A DNA stretch of 64,000 nt from Kordiimonadaceae bacterium UBA4441. Lineage in GTDB: Bacteria > Pseudomonadota > Alphaproteobacteria > Sphingomonadales > Emcibacteraceae. Position 1 is the stretch's first letter. Each line of letters opens with the position of its first letter. The translations under genes were made by a program, and so were the position numbers. The notes under the pieces were generated by a model that made no database searches, had not been told where the DNA came from, and was given only the letters and a program-made list of their open reading frames with translations. Location of the stretch: positions 44,534-108,533 of the forward strand of contig DGPL01000045.1 of assembly GCA_002390425.1 (NCBI GenBank), written 5' to 3'. Positions 25,219 to 33,478 of this stretch are shown one piece after another.

Positions 25219-26668
25219 TTCCGGTTAATCCTGTTAATTGAGAATTATTGAGTACTTGATTAAATTCTGTGCCTTTTTCACTCAGCAAAGCAGCATCACA
25301 TAATTCTGTAATCACCGCCGCATTCAAAGTTTTTTCTTGCTCTATACTTGCCATAATACGCGAAAAACGATTGATACCACGTGCATGTGTTTCACCATAT
25401 CCTTTAATTAGGCGGGGACATTTGGCAATTTCGTGCGCCAACGATAAATCGTTATCTGCATGTGTTTTTATTAAGTCTAGCCAAGCATTAATTCGTTTAT
25501 GTTCTTCTTTAAACCGTAATGAGAAACGACGAAACCATCTCAAATTAGCAACAAACCTTAATAACAAATAGCCAAATATCGTTTTAGGTCGAATAATCCG
25601 CCCCTTATTAAAGAATGGGTTTAGAATAGCCTTCCAAAATCCAGATTTTCTCATTCCTTTACCAACGAGCGCTGGCAACGTATCGCAAAATTCTTCATAT
25701 CGTGGGTGAAAATAATCATGTCCATACCAAATTTGACCGCTTTGAGCCCTTACTTCTGCGGCGATTTGATCAGAACGTTCGGCCCGCGTTTTAAGATCTG
25801 CCACTCTTATTACATCTTCAAAACACATCCATAATGCCATATGGCGTGCTGTTTCAGATAGAAGTTCAGGTTCATTTATGCCACTTAGTTTTTCCAAATA
25901 GTCATAGGCATAATCCGCATCTTGATAATCTACCAATTTATGGACACCATATGTGATAATTGGCTGCGCTTCTTCCGGAAATTGGCCGATATTATCTAGG
26001 CTAGTCGGTAGTTGAGTATGCATTTGAGTACAAGTTTTATTCTCTGCGCCATTTGCCGCTGTAAACCCAAGGTCAAATCCGTTTAAATTGGTTTCTACTG
26101 CACGGCCGGACTTACGAATAGTTTCTTCATAAGCGTCACGTGGAAATGGTAAAGCGCCAGAACCCGCCAAAGCACCAAATAACACACTTGAAATTACGCT
26201 CGAGGATTTAAGCACCATTTTATCCATGTCAAAAAGGATTAAGTTTTTTGCCGCCTTTTTAAGAGAAGACCTTACCTCATCACCATTTAAACGCCCATCC
26301 CCCATGGTTTCTTTTTCACCAATGGCATAAATTCTATGATCCGACGCAATTAATGTTGTCTTTTCAGGCGTCACAATGCCGCGGTTTACGGCACGCCCTG
26401 CTTCCATCAATTCAGCGGCGATTACCACGTCCACATCTCCTGAAACGGGCATTAAGGATAAAACAGGGTCTTGTTCGTTAATTTCGGCTTCAGGATATAG
26501 TTCAATGGCGTAAATGGTTGTACCCGTTCGTTGAGCCACGCCAGCAATCGCTGTATATTGTGCACGGTAACCGCAGCTTTCAGCAATTTCAACGATCCAG
26601 TTACTTAAGACGCCACCTCCTTGTCCGCCTAGCGCTGCGACGGCGATTGATATACGCTTTTCGCTCAT
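25175..26668 (-). CDS. indolepyruvate:ferredoxin oxidoreductase beta-like subunit with C-terminal extension
   Basis: 497 residues, much longer than a classical IorB (~200). The first ~200 residues are the pyruvate-ferredoxin oxidoreductase gamma-type domain: AVAALGGQGGGVLSNWIVEIA, YTAIAGVAQRTGTTIYAIEL, AAELMEAGRAV. The remainder (about 240-480) matches the DUF6537-like helical extension found in long IorB proteins (YDYLEKL, GYGETHARGINRF). With the alpha subunit encoded immediately upstream (4-base ATGA overlap) it should form a CoA- and ferredoxin-dependent 2-oxoacid oxidoreductase. The proposed substrate here is isatinate, not indolepyruvate; that rests on context. Confidence 0.87.
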   Translation of the reverse strand: MSEKRISIAVAALGGQGGGVLSNWIVEIAESCGYRAQYTAIAGVAQRTGTTIYAIELYPEAEINEQDPVLSLMPVSGDVDVVIAAELMEAGRAVNRGIVTPEKTTLIASDHRIYAIGEKETMGDGRLNGDEVRSSLKKAAKNLILFDMDKMVLKSSSVISSVLFGALAGSGALPFPRDAYEETIRKSGRAVETNLNGFDLGFTAANGAENKTCTQMHTQLPTSLDNIGQFPEEAQPIITYGVHKLVDYQDADYAYDYLEKLSGINEPELLSETARHMALWMCFEDVIRVADLKTRAERSDQIAAEVRAQSGQIWYGHDYFHPRYEEFCDTLPALVGKGMRKSGFWKAILNPFFNKGRIIRPKTIFGYLLLRFVANLRWFRRFSLRFKEEHKRINAWLDLIKTHADNDLSLAHEIAKCPRLIKGYGETHARGINRFSRIMASIEQEKTLNAAVITELCDAALLSEKGTEFNQVLNNSQLTGLTGSDAEKGEFTWAGSS

Positions 26669-28794
26669 AATAACCCCGCTCTCTTAAAACGGGCGTGGCG
26701 TTTTTTCTCAACACCTGCCTGCATCCAGCCGATAAAACCATTGCGGATAGAGCTTTTCATTTTATCCCATAAAGAGGGATTATAAAGAAGCGAAACGCGA
26801 GAAAATGAAGGACAAAGAACGGCAGCATGTGCCACTTCCCCACAATGCCCACAACCAACACAGCTATTATCGACATAGGCAACTGGATCCGTTTTTAAGG
26901 GATCCGGGTTTTCTTTTAAAGTTAGCGATGGACAGCCAGACATGCGAATACAGCTGTGATCCCCGGTACACGTTTCACTATCCACATAAAAACGGTCACG
27001 GATCATCCGTTTTCCGGCTTTTATTTTCTTATTAAAAATCGGTTTTTCGCGACGCTGACGATTTAACATACATTCGCCTTGAGCAACAATAACCTTCGGT
27101 CCACGCACTTTCGTGGTCATGGCCTCAAGCAATGTTTTATGCATTTCTACAAGATCATAAGTTCTCACTGTTTTAACCCAATTGACCCCAACTCCTTTTA
27201 CTGCATCTGCGATAGAATGCTGGGTACTGCGTTTATCATGTTCCCCTTTAGACGATAATAAATCTTGTCCACCTGTCGCCGCGGAATAATTATTATCAAC
27301 AATCATCAAAACATTATCCGTTTGATTAAAAACGGCATTGCCAACACCACTGGTCAGTCCATTATGCCAAAACCCGCCGTCTCCCATTATCGATAACGTT
27401 CTTTGTTTTGCGTCCTTGTTAAAGGCAGAGGCTCCTGCCCAACCTAGACCATATCCCATTGTTGTGTTGCCGATATTAAAAGGCGGTAAGATAGAAAATA
27501 AATGACATCCTATATCTGCGCTCACGTGAAAAGATCCGATATCTTTTTCAACAAGTTGAATGGCCGTGAACATTGGCCTTTCTGGACAGCCTGTGCAAAA
27601 ACCTGCTGGTCTTTGGGGAACATCGATCGTTTCTATTATCGAATTTGGCTTATCAACGTCATTAAGTACGCCATATTCAGTACCAAATTTTTCTAGACCG
27701 TTTTTGATAACATCACTGGTATATTCACCAATATCTGAGATCATATCCTTGCCATGCAGCATAACCTTAGATTTTGCTTTTCTGAGAATACTATTTAATT
27801 CATGTTCAATATATTCAGGGTGACCTTCTTCAACGAGAAGCACGGACTTTTTCTCCTGCACAAATGAAAGAATTTCATCATCAATAACCGGATAGGTCAC
27901 GTTCATGACATAAATTGGGATATCCGTATTACCAAATTCGTCACTAAGGTCCAATAATTCCAATGCACGAATTAGATTATTATAAAGACCCCCTTGAACG
28001 ATAATACCTATGTCTTTTTGATTACCCCCTAATATTTCATTCAATTTATTTTCTTTTATAAATTCAACGGCCGCAGGCCACCTTTTCTTTAATTTTTCAT
28101 GTTCATGTAAGTAATTGGCTGGTGGAAGAACAATACGTGAAGTATCCCTATTTGGGTTTTCCATCGCATCCTGAAGCGTAAAATCAGGCACCTTATTATC
28201 TTTTGCCGTAAAGCGACCATAAACATGGCAGGCGCGAATTCTAAGCTCTAACATAACCGGTGTATTTGAGGCTTCAGACAATTGAAACCCGGTTTCAACC
28301 GCATTTACAATTGATGTTAAATTTGGCCGAGGGTCTAAAAGCCACATTTGTGATTTCATCGCAAAGGCATGGCTGCGTTCCTGCATTATCGATGAACCTT
28401 CACCATAATCCTCGCCAACAATTACAAGCGCGCCACCTGTCACACCGCCAGATGATACGTTAGCGAGCGCATCACTAGCGACATTTGTACCAACCGTCGA
28501 TTTAAAAGTTACGGCGCCCCTTAAGGGATAATTTACAGACGCAGCAAGCATCGCGGCGGCCGTCGCTTCAGATGCTGATGTTTCAAAATGAACATTTAAT
28601 TCATTCATAATATCTTCTGCATCTGCGAGCACGTCCATTAAATGAGAAATTGGCGAACCTTGATAGCCGCCCACATAAGAAACCCCAGACTGTAGCAAGG
28701 CTTTGGTGACAGCCAGGATACCTTCACCGCGGAAGTCATCTCCTTCACCAAGTCTAAGTTTCTCAACTTCTTTTTTAAAAGATCTTTCAGCCAT
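26665..28794 (-). CDS. indolepyruvate:ferredoxin oxidoreductase alpha-like subunit (ThDP, ferredoxin domain)
   Basis: 709 residues. The N-terminal pyrimidine-binding domain has GYQGSPISHLMDVL and FETSASEATAAAML; the ThDP domain (about 400-580) has FCTGCPERPMFTAIQL, DIGCHLF and MGDGGFWHNGLTSGVGNAV with DNNYSAATGGQ. The C-terminal ferredoxin-like part (about 615-680) has CTGDHSCIRMSGCPS and CVGCGHCGEVAHAAVLCPSF for [4Fe-4S] clusters. The IorA family oxidatively decarboxylates aryl 2-oxo acids to aryl-CoA with ferredoxin. Next to an isatin hydrolase-like gene, the natural substrate would be 2-aminophenylglyoxylate (isatinate), yielding anthraniloyl-CoA directly. Confidence 0.9.
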   Translation of the reverse strand: MAERSFKKEVEKLRLGEGDDFRGEGILAVTKALLQSGVSYVGGYQGSPISHLMDVLADAEDIMNELNVHFETSASEATAAAMLAASVNYPLRGAVTFKSTVGTNVASDALANVSSGGVTGGALVIVGEDYGEGSSIMQERSHAFAMKSQMWLLDPRPNLTSIVNAVETGFQLSEASNTPVMLELRIRACHVYGRFTAKDNKVPDFTLQDAMENPNRDTSRIVLPPANYLHEHEKLKKRWPAAVEFIKENKLNEILGGNQKDIGIIVQGGLYNNLIRALELLDLSDEFGNTDIPIYVMNVTYPVIDDEILSFVQEKKSVLLVEEGHPEYIEHELNSILRKAKSKVMLHGKDMISDIGEYTSDVIKNGLEKFGTEYGVLNDVDKPNSIIETIDVPQRPAGFCTGCPERPMFTAIQLVEKDIGSFHVSADIGCHLFSILPPFNIGNTTMGYGLGWAGASAFNKDAKQRTLSIMGDGGFWHNGLTSGVGNAVFNQTDNVLMIVDNNYSAATGGQDLLSSKGEHDKRSTQHSIADAVKGVGVNWVKTVRTYDLVEMHKTLLEAMTTKVRGPKVIVAQGECMLNRQRREKPIFNKKIKAGKRMIRDRFYVDSETCTGDHSCIRMSGCPSLTLKENPDPLKTDPVAYVDNSCVGCGHCGEVAHAAVLCPSFSRVSLLYNPSLWDKMKSSIRNGFIGWMQAGVEKKRHARFKRAGLL

Positions 28795-28816
28795 TAGTCG
28801 CTGCCATAAATCAAGA

Positions 28817-29596
28817 TTATTTCGCCTTTAAAGCAAGAACGCGGAGCGGACTTCCAGAACCGTTTTCAATTTTTAAAGGGGGTACAATTAATATAGATCC
28901 AGTGGCCGGCAACTTATCCAAATTTATTAAGCTAGCAAGGCCATATTTATTTGCGCCATGCATTAATGAATGGGCAGGAAATGGTGTTTCAAACATCGCG
29001 GCCTGTCCCGCATCTGTACCCACGGTTTCAACACCCCAGCCCATTACGCCTTTTTCAATAATGTAATTAATACAGCAAGCAGTAGGCCCTGGAGAATGTG
29101 GTCCGGTATCGTCGGCATTTAAAAAATTATCGCGGCCCATTAAGGCCAACCAATCCGTACGCATTAGAACCCAAGAGCCCGCTTTGATTTCACCATTTTC
29201 AGCTTCCCATGCCTTTACACCATCAGCCGTTAATAGATAATCAGGATCGGCAGCCGTTTCAGCTGAACAATCAATAACGCATGCGGGCCCAACAAGATTT
29301 TGAGCCGGAATGGTGTCGGTTCCACCGTCAGGATAGTCCTTACCGCTCACCCAGTGAATAGGGGCATCAAAATGTGTTCCCGTATGTTCACCCATTGTCA
29401 TCGTATTCCAATACCAAGCAGGGCCATCTTTGTCATATTTAGAAATTTGTTCCATGGAAAAAGGTGCAGAATTTTTTGCGATTTCCTCTGGTAAATGGAT
29501 AATTGGAGTATCAGGTCCTAAGACTTGTGTTAAATCGATAACTTCTACATCACCACTTAAAAGCCCTACGGCCAGCTCATTCATTAAATTACTCAT
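28817..29596 (-). CDS. isatin hydrolase-like cyclase-family metal amidohydrolase
   Basis: 259 residues. The metal site GEHTGTHFDAPIHWVSGKDYPDGGTDT is the HxGTHxDxxxH signature of the cyclase/kynurenine formamidase superfamily. From memory, the segments AADPDYLLTADGVKAWEAENGE, LNADDTGPHSPGPT, VGTDAGQAAMFETPFPAHSLMH and KIENGSGSPLRVLAL follow the Labrenzia isatin hydrolase closely, more than kynurenine formamidase. Isatin hydrolase opens isatin to isatinate with Mn2+. Start ATG 29596 has AGGGAGAA upstream. First gene of the unit with the IorAB-like pair, the second MarR and the ligase; divergent from the SDR unit. Confidence 0.82.
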   Translation of the reverse strand: MSNLMNELAVGLLSGDVEVIDLTQVLGPDTPIIHLPEEIAKNSAPFSMEQISKYDKDGPAWYWNTMTMGEHTGTHFDAPIHWVSGKDYPDGGTDTIPAQNLVGPACVIDCSAETAADPDYLLTADGVKAWEAENGEIKAGSWVLMRTDWLALMGRDNFLNADDTGPHSPGPTACCINYIIEKGVMGWGVETVGTDAGQAAMFETPFPAHSLMHGANKYGLASLINLDKLPATGSILIVPPLKIENGSGSPLRVLALKAK

Positions 29597-29719
29597 GGAT
29601 TTTCTCCCTAAATTTTATTTCTTCAACTACTATAATCTCGAATCATTTGATTATGCAAATAATATCATAATTGAGCTTGAAAATTAATTTACTTGCCACT
29701 TGGACCAACTCTTTTTACT

Positions 29720-29729
29720 TTACATGTAA
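29720..29729. promoter_or_regulatory. palindromic putative MarR operator TTACATGTAA (site 2)
   Basis: Identical to the palindrome at 22642-22651. It lies 19 bases before the SDR start codon in the divergent promoter between the isatin hydrolase-like and SDR genes. Two perfect copies in just the two divergent control regions of one locus point to co-regulation. Confidence 0.6.
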
Positions 29730-29747
29730 TTAAAAGTTAGGGAAGTG

Positions 29748-30497
29748 ATGTCACTAGAAAGAAAACATGCGGTAGTTACAGGCGGCGGAACCGGAATTGG
29801 TTTAGCGATTGCCAATGCACTTATAAATGAAGGCGCTATCGTTACTATTATGGGACGTGATCTTAAGAGATTACAGAAAATAGCAGAGCATAACCCTCAA
29901 ATGCATGCAGTTTCAGTTGATATTACCGATGAAAATAGTGTTTTAGAAGCGATAAACTCTGCCAGATTAACCGCCCCTATCGATATGCTCGTAAACAATG
30001 CCGGAGACGCGGATAGCGGTCCATTTCAAAATATGGATTTAAAACGATGGCAATATATGATTGCCTTAAATTTAACCGGAACTTTTTTAATGACGCATGC
30101 CGTCATTCAAGAAATGCTGGAAAATAAACAAGGCAATATCATCAATATTGCAAGCACTGCAGGTGTTATCGGTTATGCATATACAACATCATATTGCGCC
30201 GCCAAACATGGTGTTGTTGGTTTAACAAAATCGCTCGCCAAAGAAATGAAGGCTCATAATATTTTTATCAATGCCATTTGCCCTGGATATGCCAACACTG
30301 ACTTAGTGATGGATGCAGTTAAAAAAATCATGGCCGCAAAAGGAAAAACTAAACAAGAAGCAATTGCAGGGCTACTTGAACCTAGTGGACAAGAAAGATT
30401 GATCGAACCAAATGAAATTGCAGAAGTCGCCATAGAATTATATCATAATAATCAAAATGGTGAATGTATTATTATTGATGGAAAAAATAAGGAATAA
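29748..30497 (+). CDS. short-chain dehydrogenase/reductase
   Basis: 249 residues from the ATG at 29748, preferred over GTG 29745 for its spacing from AGGGAAG. Rossmann motif TGGGTGIGLAIA, NNAG at DMLVNNAGDADSG, catalytic Ser in INIASTAGVIG and Tyr-xxx-Lys in SYCAAKHG. C-terminal AICPGYANTDL. Classical SDR, likely NAD(P)-dependent, oxidising or reducing a ring or side-chain carbonyl. First gene of the plus-strand unit SDR, crotonase, acyl-CoA dehydrogenase, RidA, cysteine-cluster protein, with gaps of 3 bases or overlaps. It probably reduces or oxidises the 5-oxo/5-hydroxy group of the dearomatised ring. Confidence 0.9.
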   Translation: MSLERKHAVVTGGGTGIGLAIANALINEGAIVTIMGRDLKRLQKIAEHNPQMHAVSVDITDENSVLEAINSARLTAPIDMLVNNAGDADSGPFQNMDLKRWQYMIALNLTGTFLMTHAVIQEMLENKQGNIINIASTAGVIGYAYTTSYCAAKHGVVGLTKSLAKEMKAHNIFINAICPGYANTDLVMDAVKKIMAAKGKTKQEAIAGLLEPSGQERLIEPNEIAEVAIELYHNNQNGECIIIDGKNKE

Positions 30498-30500
30498 CGA

Positions 30501-31310
30501 ATGAATCCCGAAACTTTCGAACCCGAACATTTCATCTGGCAATATGAAAATGGTATCGCAACCCTTAGGCTTAATCGACCTGAGCGGAAAAACCCGTTAA
30601 CATTCGAAAGTTACGCTGAGCTTCGTGATACTTTTCGTGAGCTTGTTTATCAAAAAGACGTAAAAGTCGTTATCTTCGCACCAAATGGCGGTAACTTTTC
30701 ATCAGGTGGCGACGTTCATGATATTATTGGACCTCTAGTCGAAATGGATATGACTGAACTGCTTGATTTTACACGAATGACCGGTGATTTGGTTAAAGCA
30801 ATTCGAGGATGTCCACAACCGGTTATTGCCGCCGTTGAAGGAATATCAGTTGGTGCCGGCGCCATCATTCCAATGGCCAGTGATTTACGTATTGGTACAA
30901 AAGACTGCAAAACCGCTTTTTTATTTAATAAGGTTGGACTAGCAGGCTGTGATATGGGTGCCTGCGCTATTTTACCAAGAATTATCGGCCAAGGCCGTGC
31001 GTCAGAGCTTTTATTCTTGGGGCGGACAATGTCGGGTCAAGAAGGATATAACTGGGGATATTTTAATAAAATTTGTAATGCCGATGAATTAATAGATGAA
31101 GCCCGCAACATGGCTGATAAAATTGCAGCCGGTCCCACATTTGCAAATGGCATGACCAAAACACAATTAAATCAAGAATGGAACATGAGCATTGACGCCG
31201 CAATTGAGACGGAAGCACAAGCACAAGCCATCTGCATGCAAACCAAAGATTTTGAGCGGGCCTATCACGCTTTTGTAAATAAAGAAAAACCAGTATTTGA
31301 GGGCGATTGA
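30501..31310 (+). CDS. enoyl-CoA hydratase/isomerase (crotonase) family protein
   Basis: 269 residues. Crotonase motifs: NRPERKNPLTFESY, GGNFSSGGDVHDI (oxyanion hole), VEGISVGAGAIIPMASDLRI (second oxyanion glycines), NKVGLAGCDMGACAILPRIIG. Crotonases in aromatic-CoA pathways include hydratases and ring-opening hydrolases such as BadI. The Asp in GCDMGAC, where hydratases usually carry Glu, leaves the reaction open; a ring-cleaving hydrolase is possible. Its stop overlaps the acyl-CoA dehydrogenase start (TGATG). Confidence 0.88.
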   Translation: MNPETFEPEHFIWQYENGIATLRLNRPERKNPLTFESYAELRDTFRELVYQKDVKVVIFAPNGGNFSSGGDVHDIIGPLVEMDMTELLDFTRMTGDLVKAIRGCPQPVIAAVEGISVGAGAIIPMASDLRIGTKDCKTAFLFNKVGLAGCDMGACAILPRIIGQGRASELLFLGRTMSGQEGYNWGYFNKICNADELIDEARNMADKIAAGPTFANGMTKTQLNQEWNMSIDAAIETEAQAQAICMQTKDFERAYHAFVNKEKPVFEGD

Positions 31311-32491
31311 TGAGTGAAATTATCATAGATCAAAGTTATCTAGAGTGGCCCTTTTTTGAAGATCACCACCGCAATCTTGCAAATGATCTTGAAAGTTGGT
31401 GTCAAAAAAATATTAAAGATATTGATCACAGCGATGTGGACCAAGCCTGTAAGGATATTCTCCAAAAATTAGCAGAAGGAGGCTGGCTCAAATATGTAAT
31501 ACCCAAAGCATATGGAGGTATTTTTGACGATTTTGATGTCAGGTCACTTTGTATCATAAGAGAAACTCTAGCAAGACATGACGGACTTGCGGATTTTGTA
31601 TTCGCAATGCAAGGCTTAGGGAGTGGCACCATTACATTATTCGGTTCTGAAGAAAATAAAACCGAATATCTTCCCTTTGTGGCAAATGGTGAAAAAATGG
31701 CTGCCTTTGCGCTTACTGAACTTGAAAGTGGATCAGATGTCGCCAACATGACGACAACAGCAGAATTAAATGATGATCACTATATTATTAATGGTGCTAA
31801 GACATTTATATCTAATGGTGGGATCGCCGATTATTATGTACTTTTCGCGACAACCGGAGATGCCCCTGGTGCAAAAGGGCTTTCTGCATTTATTTTGGAT
31901 GCCGATACAGCAGGGTTGGAAGTTACGGAACGAATTAATGTAACCGCGCCCCATCCGCTCGCAACTTTATCATTTAAGAACTGTAAAATAGAAAAAACCA
32001 AAAGATTGGGAAACAGCGGCGATGGTTTTAAAGCGGCGATGGCGACGCTTGATATTTTTAGAACCACTGTTGGCGCTGCGGCCCTTGGTTTTTCAAGATG
32101 TGCCTTATCAGAGGCTGCAACAAGAACCAACGAACGCAATCTTTTTGGCGCACCGCTAAATAATTTACAATTGGTACAAGGTATGCTTGCTGAATGCGCA
32201 ACTGATGTGGATACAAGCGCGCTTCTTATTTATCGCGCTGCATGGACACGCGATACCAAAGAACGCCGTGTTACACGAGAAGCCGCCATGGCGAAGATGC
32301 ATTCAACTGAAACAGCCCAACAAGTTATTGATAAAGCGATACAAATATTTGGTGGGCAAGGAGTCGTAAGCGGTGTTAAAGTTGAAGAATTATACCGCGA
32401 AATAAGAGCCCTGAGAATTTATGAAGGGGCCACAGAAGTTCAAAAAGTGATTATCGCAAGAGAACTTCTAAAAAGTTACGAGGGAATTTGA
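31310..32491 (+). CDS. acyl-CoA dehydrogenase
   Basis: 393 residues from the ATG at 31310, which overlaps the preceding stop by one base. N-terminal helical domain, then FALTELESGSDVANMTTTAE (FAD/substrate contact), INGAKTFISNGGIADYYV, and the C-terminal helical domain with IQIFGGQGVVSG and the catalytic-Glu region RIYEGATEVQKVIIAREL. A normal-length member of the family that desaturates acyl-CoA with FAD and passes electrons to ETF. In this unit it likely desaturates the ring or the ring-opened acyl-CoA. ETF genes are not in the window. Confidence 0.93.
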   Translation: MSEIIIDQSYLEWPFFEDHHRNLANDLESWCQKNIKDIDHSDVDQACKDILQKLAEGGWLKYVIPKAYGGIFDDFDVRSLCIIRETLARHDGLADFVFAMQGLGSGTITLFGSEENKTEYLPFVANGEKMAAFALTELESGSDVANMTTTAELNDDHYIINGAKTFISNGGIADYYVLFATTGDAPGAKGLSAFILDADTAGLEVTERINVTAPHPLATLSFKNCKIEKTKRLGNSGDGFKAAMATLDIFRTTVGAAALGFSRCALSEAATRTNERNLFGAPLNNLQLVQGMLAECATDVDTSALLIYRAAWTRDTKERRVTREAAMAKMHSTETAQQVIDKAIQIFGGQGVVSGVKVEELYREIRALRIYEGATEVQKVIIARELLKSYEGI

Positions 32492-32492
32492 A

Positions 32493-32888
32493 ATGAAACA
32501 TTTACTACCCCACGGGTGGCAAAGACCAAAGGGATATTCAAACGGTATAAGTGTGTCCGCGGGTAAAACAATTTATGTGGCAGGTCTGGTAGGTTGGAAT
32601 AAAGAAGAAAAATTTGAAAGCGACAATTTAACAGACCAATTTAGAACAACACTTGAAAATATCATTGCCGTTTTAGCAAACGATGGAGCAGGGCCAGAAA
32701 ATGTCGTAAGGATGACATGGTATATTACAGACAAGAAAGAATATTTATCCAATTTAAAAGAAATGGGTACAATATATAGGGAAATAATGGGGAAAAATTA
32801 TCCCGTCATGGCCTGCGTAGAGGTATCCGCTTTGATGGAAGATCAGGCCAAAATTGAGATCGAAACTACGGCCGTCATTGAGGAATAA
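32493..32888 (+). CDS. RidA/YjgF-family enamine/imine deaminase
   Basis: 131 residues, one RidA (chorismate mutase-like) domain: YSNGISVSAGKTIYVAGLVGW, FRTTLENIIAVLANDGAGPENVVRMTWYI, YPVMACVEVSALMEDQAKIEIETTAV. RidA-type proteins hydrolyse enamines and imines to ketones and ammonia; the usual catalytic Arg position is occupied by Cys in VMACVEVSAL, so this is not an archetypal RidA. The anthraniloyl-CoA oxygenation product is itself an enamine, so a deaminase of this family fits the pathway well. Starts one base after the acyl-CoA dehydrogenase stop. Confidence 0.88.
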   Translation: MKHLLPHGWQRPKGYSNGISVSAGKTIYVAGLVGWNKEEKFESDNLTDQFRTTLENIIAVLANDGAGPENVVRMTWYITDKKEYLSNLKEMGTIYREIMGKNYPVMACVEVSALMEDQAKIEIETTAVIEE

Positions 32889-32890
32889 TT

Positions 32891-33247
32891 GTGGACAATA
32901 AGTTACTGGTTGAAAATAGAGAATGCGGTGAATGTACAGCCTGCTGCGTGGAACTCACCATCGAAGATCCCGATCTGGTAAAATTGCCAGGCGTTAAATG
33001 CAAAAATCTTCATAAAAGTGGTGGATGCAAGATCTATAATGAACGCCCTAAAACGTGCCGCGATTGGTATTGTATGTGGCGGTTTATGCCACAGCTTAGT
33101 AATGAATGGCGGCCAGATTTGAAAGGCGTGATGATCAAAAGAGTATTCAATAATATTCCCCCCGGATATGAGGGAAAAATTGCTTTAAACTTTGAAATTA
33201 TAGGGAAAAAATCCGCAATTCACGACATGGATTTTATTGAAGTATGA
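32891..33247 (+). CDS. YkgJ-like cysteine-cluster protein
   Basis: 118 residues starting with GTG, two bases after the RidA stop. It carries the CxxCxxCC-type cluster CGECTACCVELTI and more cysteines in VKCKNLHKSGGCKIYNERPKTCRDWYCMW, the zinc/iron-chelating pattern of the YkgJ (UPF0153) family. Function of the family is not settled; a metal-binding role is visible. It is the last tightly spaced gene of the plus-strand catabolic unit, and may or may not belong to the pathway. Confidence 0.8.
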   Translation: MDNKLLVENRECGECTACCVELTIEDPDLVKLPGVKCKNLHKSGGCKIYNERPKTCRDWYCMWRFMPQLSNEWRPDLKGVMIKRVFNNIPPGYEGKIALNFEIIGKKSAIHDMDFIEV

Positions 33248-33313
33248 GGCGGATATATTGTTCAAGGGTTTCCATGTTTTATTTCAACCAGTAAACCGAG
33301 GAGAGCGGCAAAC

Positions 33314-33478
33314 ATGGTGCTGTTAAATAATAAACTCCTGCCATTATATGAAACAAGAAACTTAGAACTTTTAAAATCTACTTTATCCGATGCGCTTAAT
33401 CATAGCGCGAAGCAGCACAGTGACCTTCTTAGCATTAAAGATGGTAAAGTTATTTCAAAATCTTCAGGTCTTTTTTAA
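33314..33478 (+). CDS. small uncharacterised protein, 54 residues
   Basis: ATG at 33314 with GAGGAG about ten bases upstream; stop TAA at 33476-33478 immediately followed by the ATG of the DUF1697 gene, so the two could be translationally coupled. The sequence begins MVLLNNKLLPLYETRNLELL and ends ISKSSGLF. It is hydrophilic and probably helical in the middle, with no signal peptide or cysteines. I do not recognise a family. The good ribosome site and exact junction to the next gene support it as real. Confidence 0.5.
   Translation: MVLLNNKLLPLYETRNLELLKSTLSDALNHSAKQHSDLLSIKDGKVISKSSGLF

Noticed and set aside
15544..29596. Kynurenine pathway reading: cyclase-family gene as kynurenine formamidase and class V enzyme as kynureninase
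   Set aside because: No tryptophan or kynurenine oxygenase is present, the cyclase-family sequence is closer to isatin hydrolase as I recall it, and the IorAB-like pair would be left without a role. It remains a weaker alternative.
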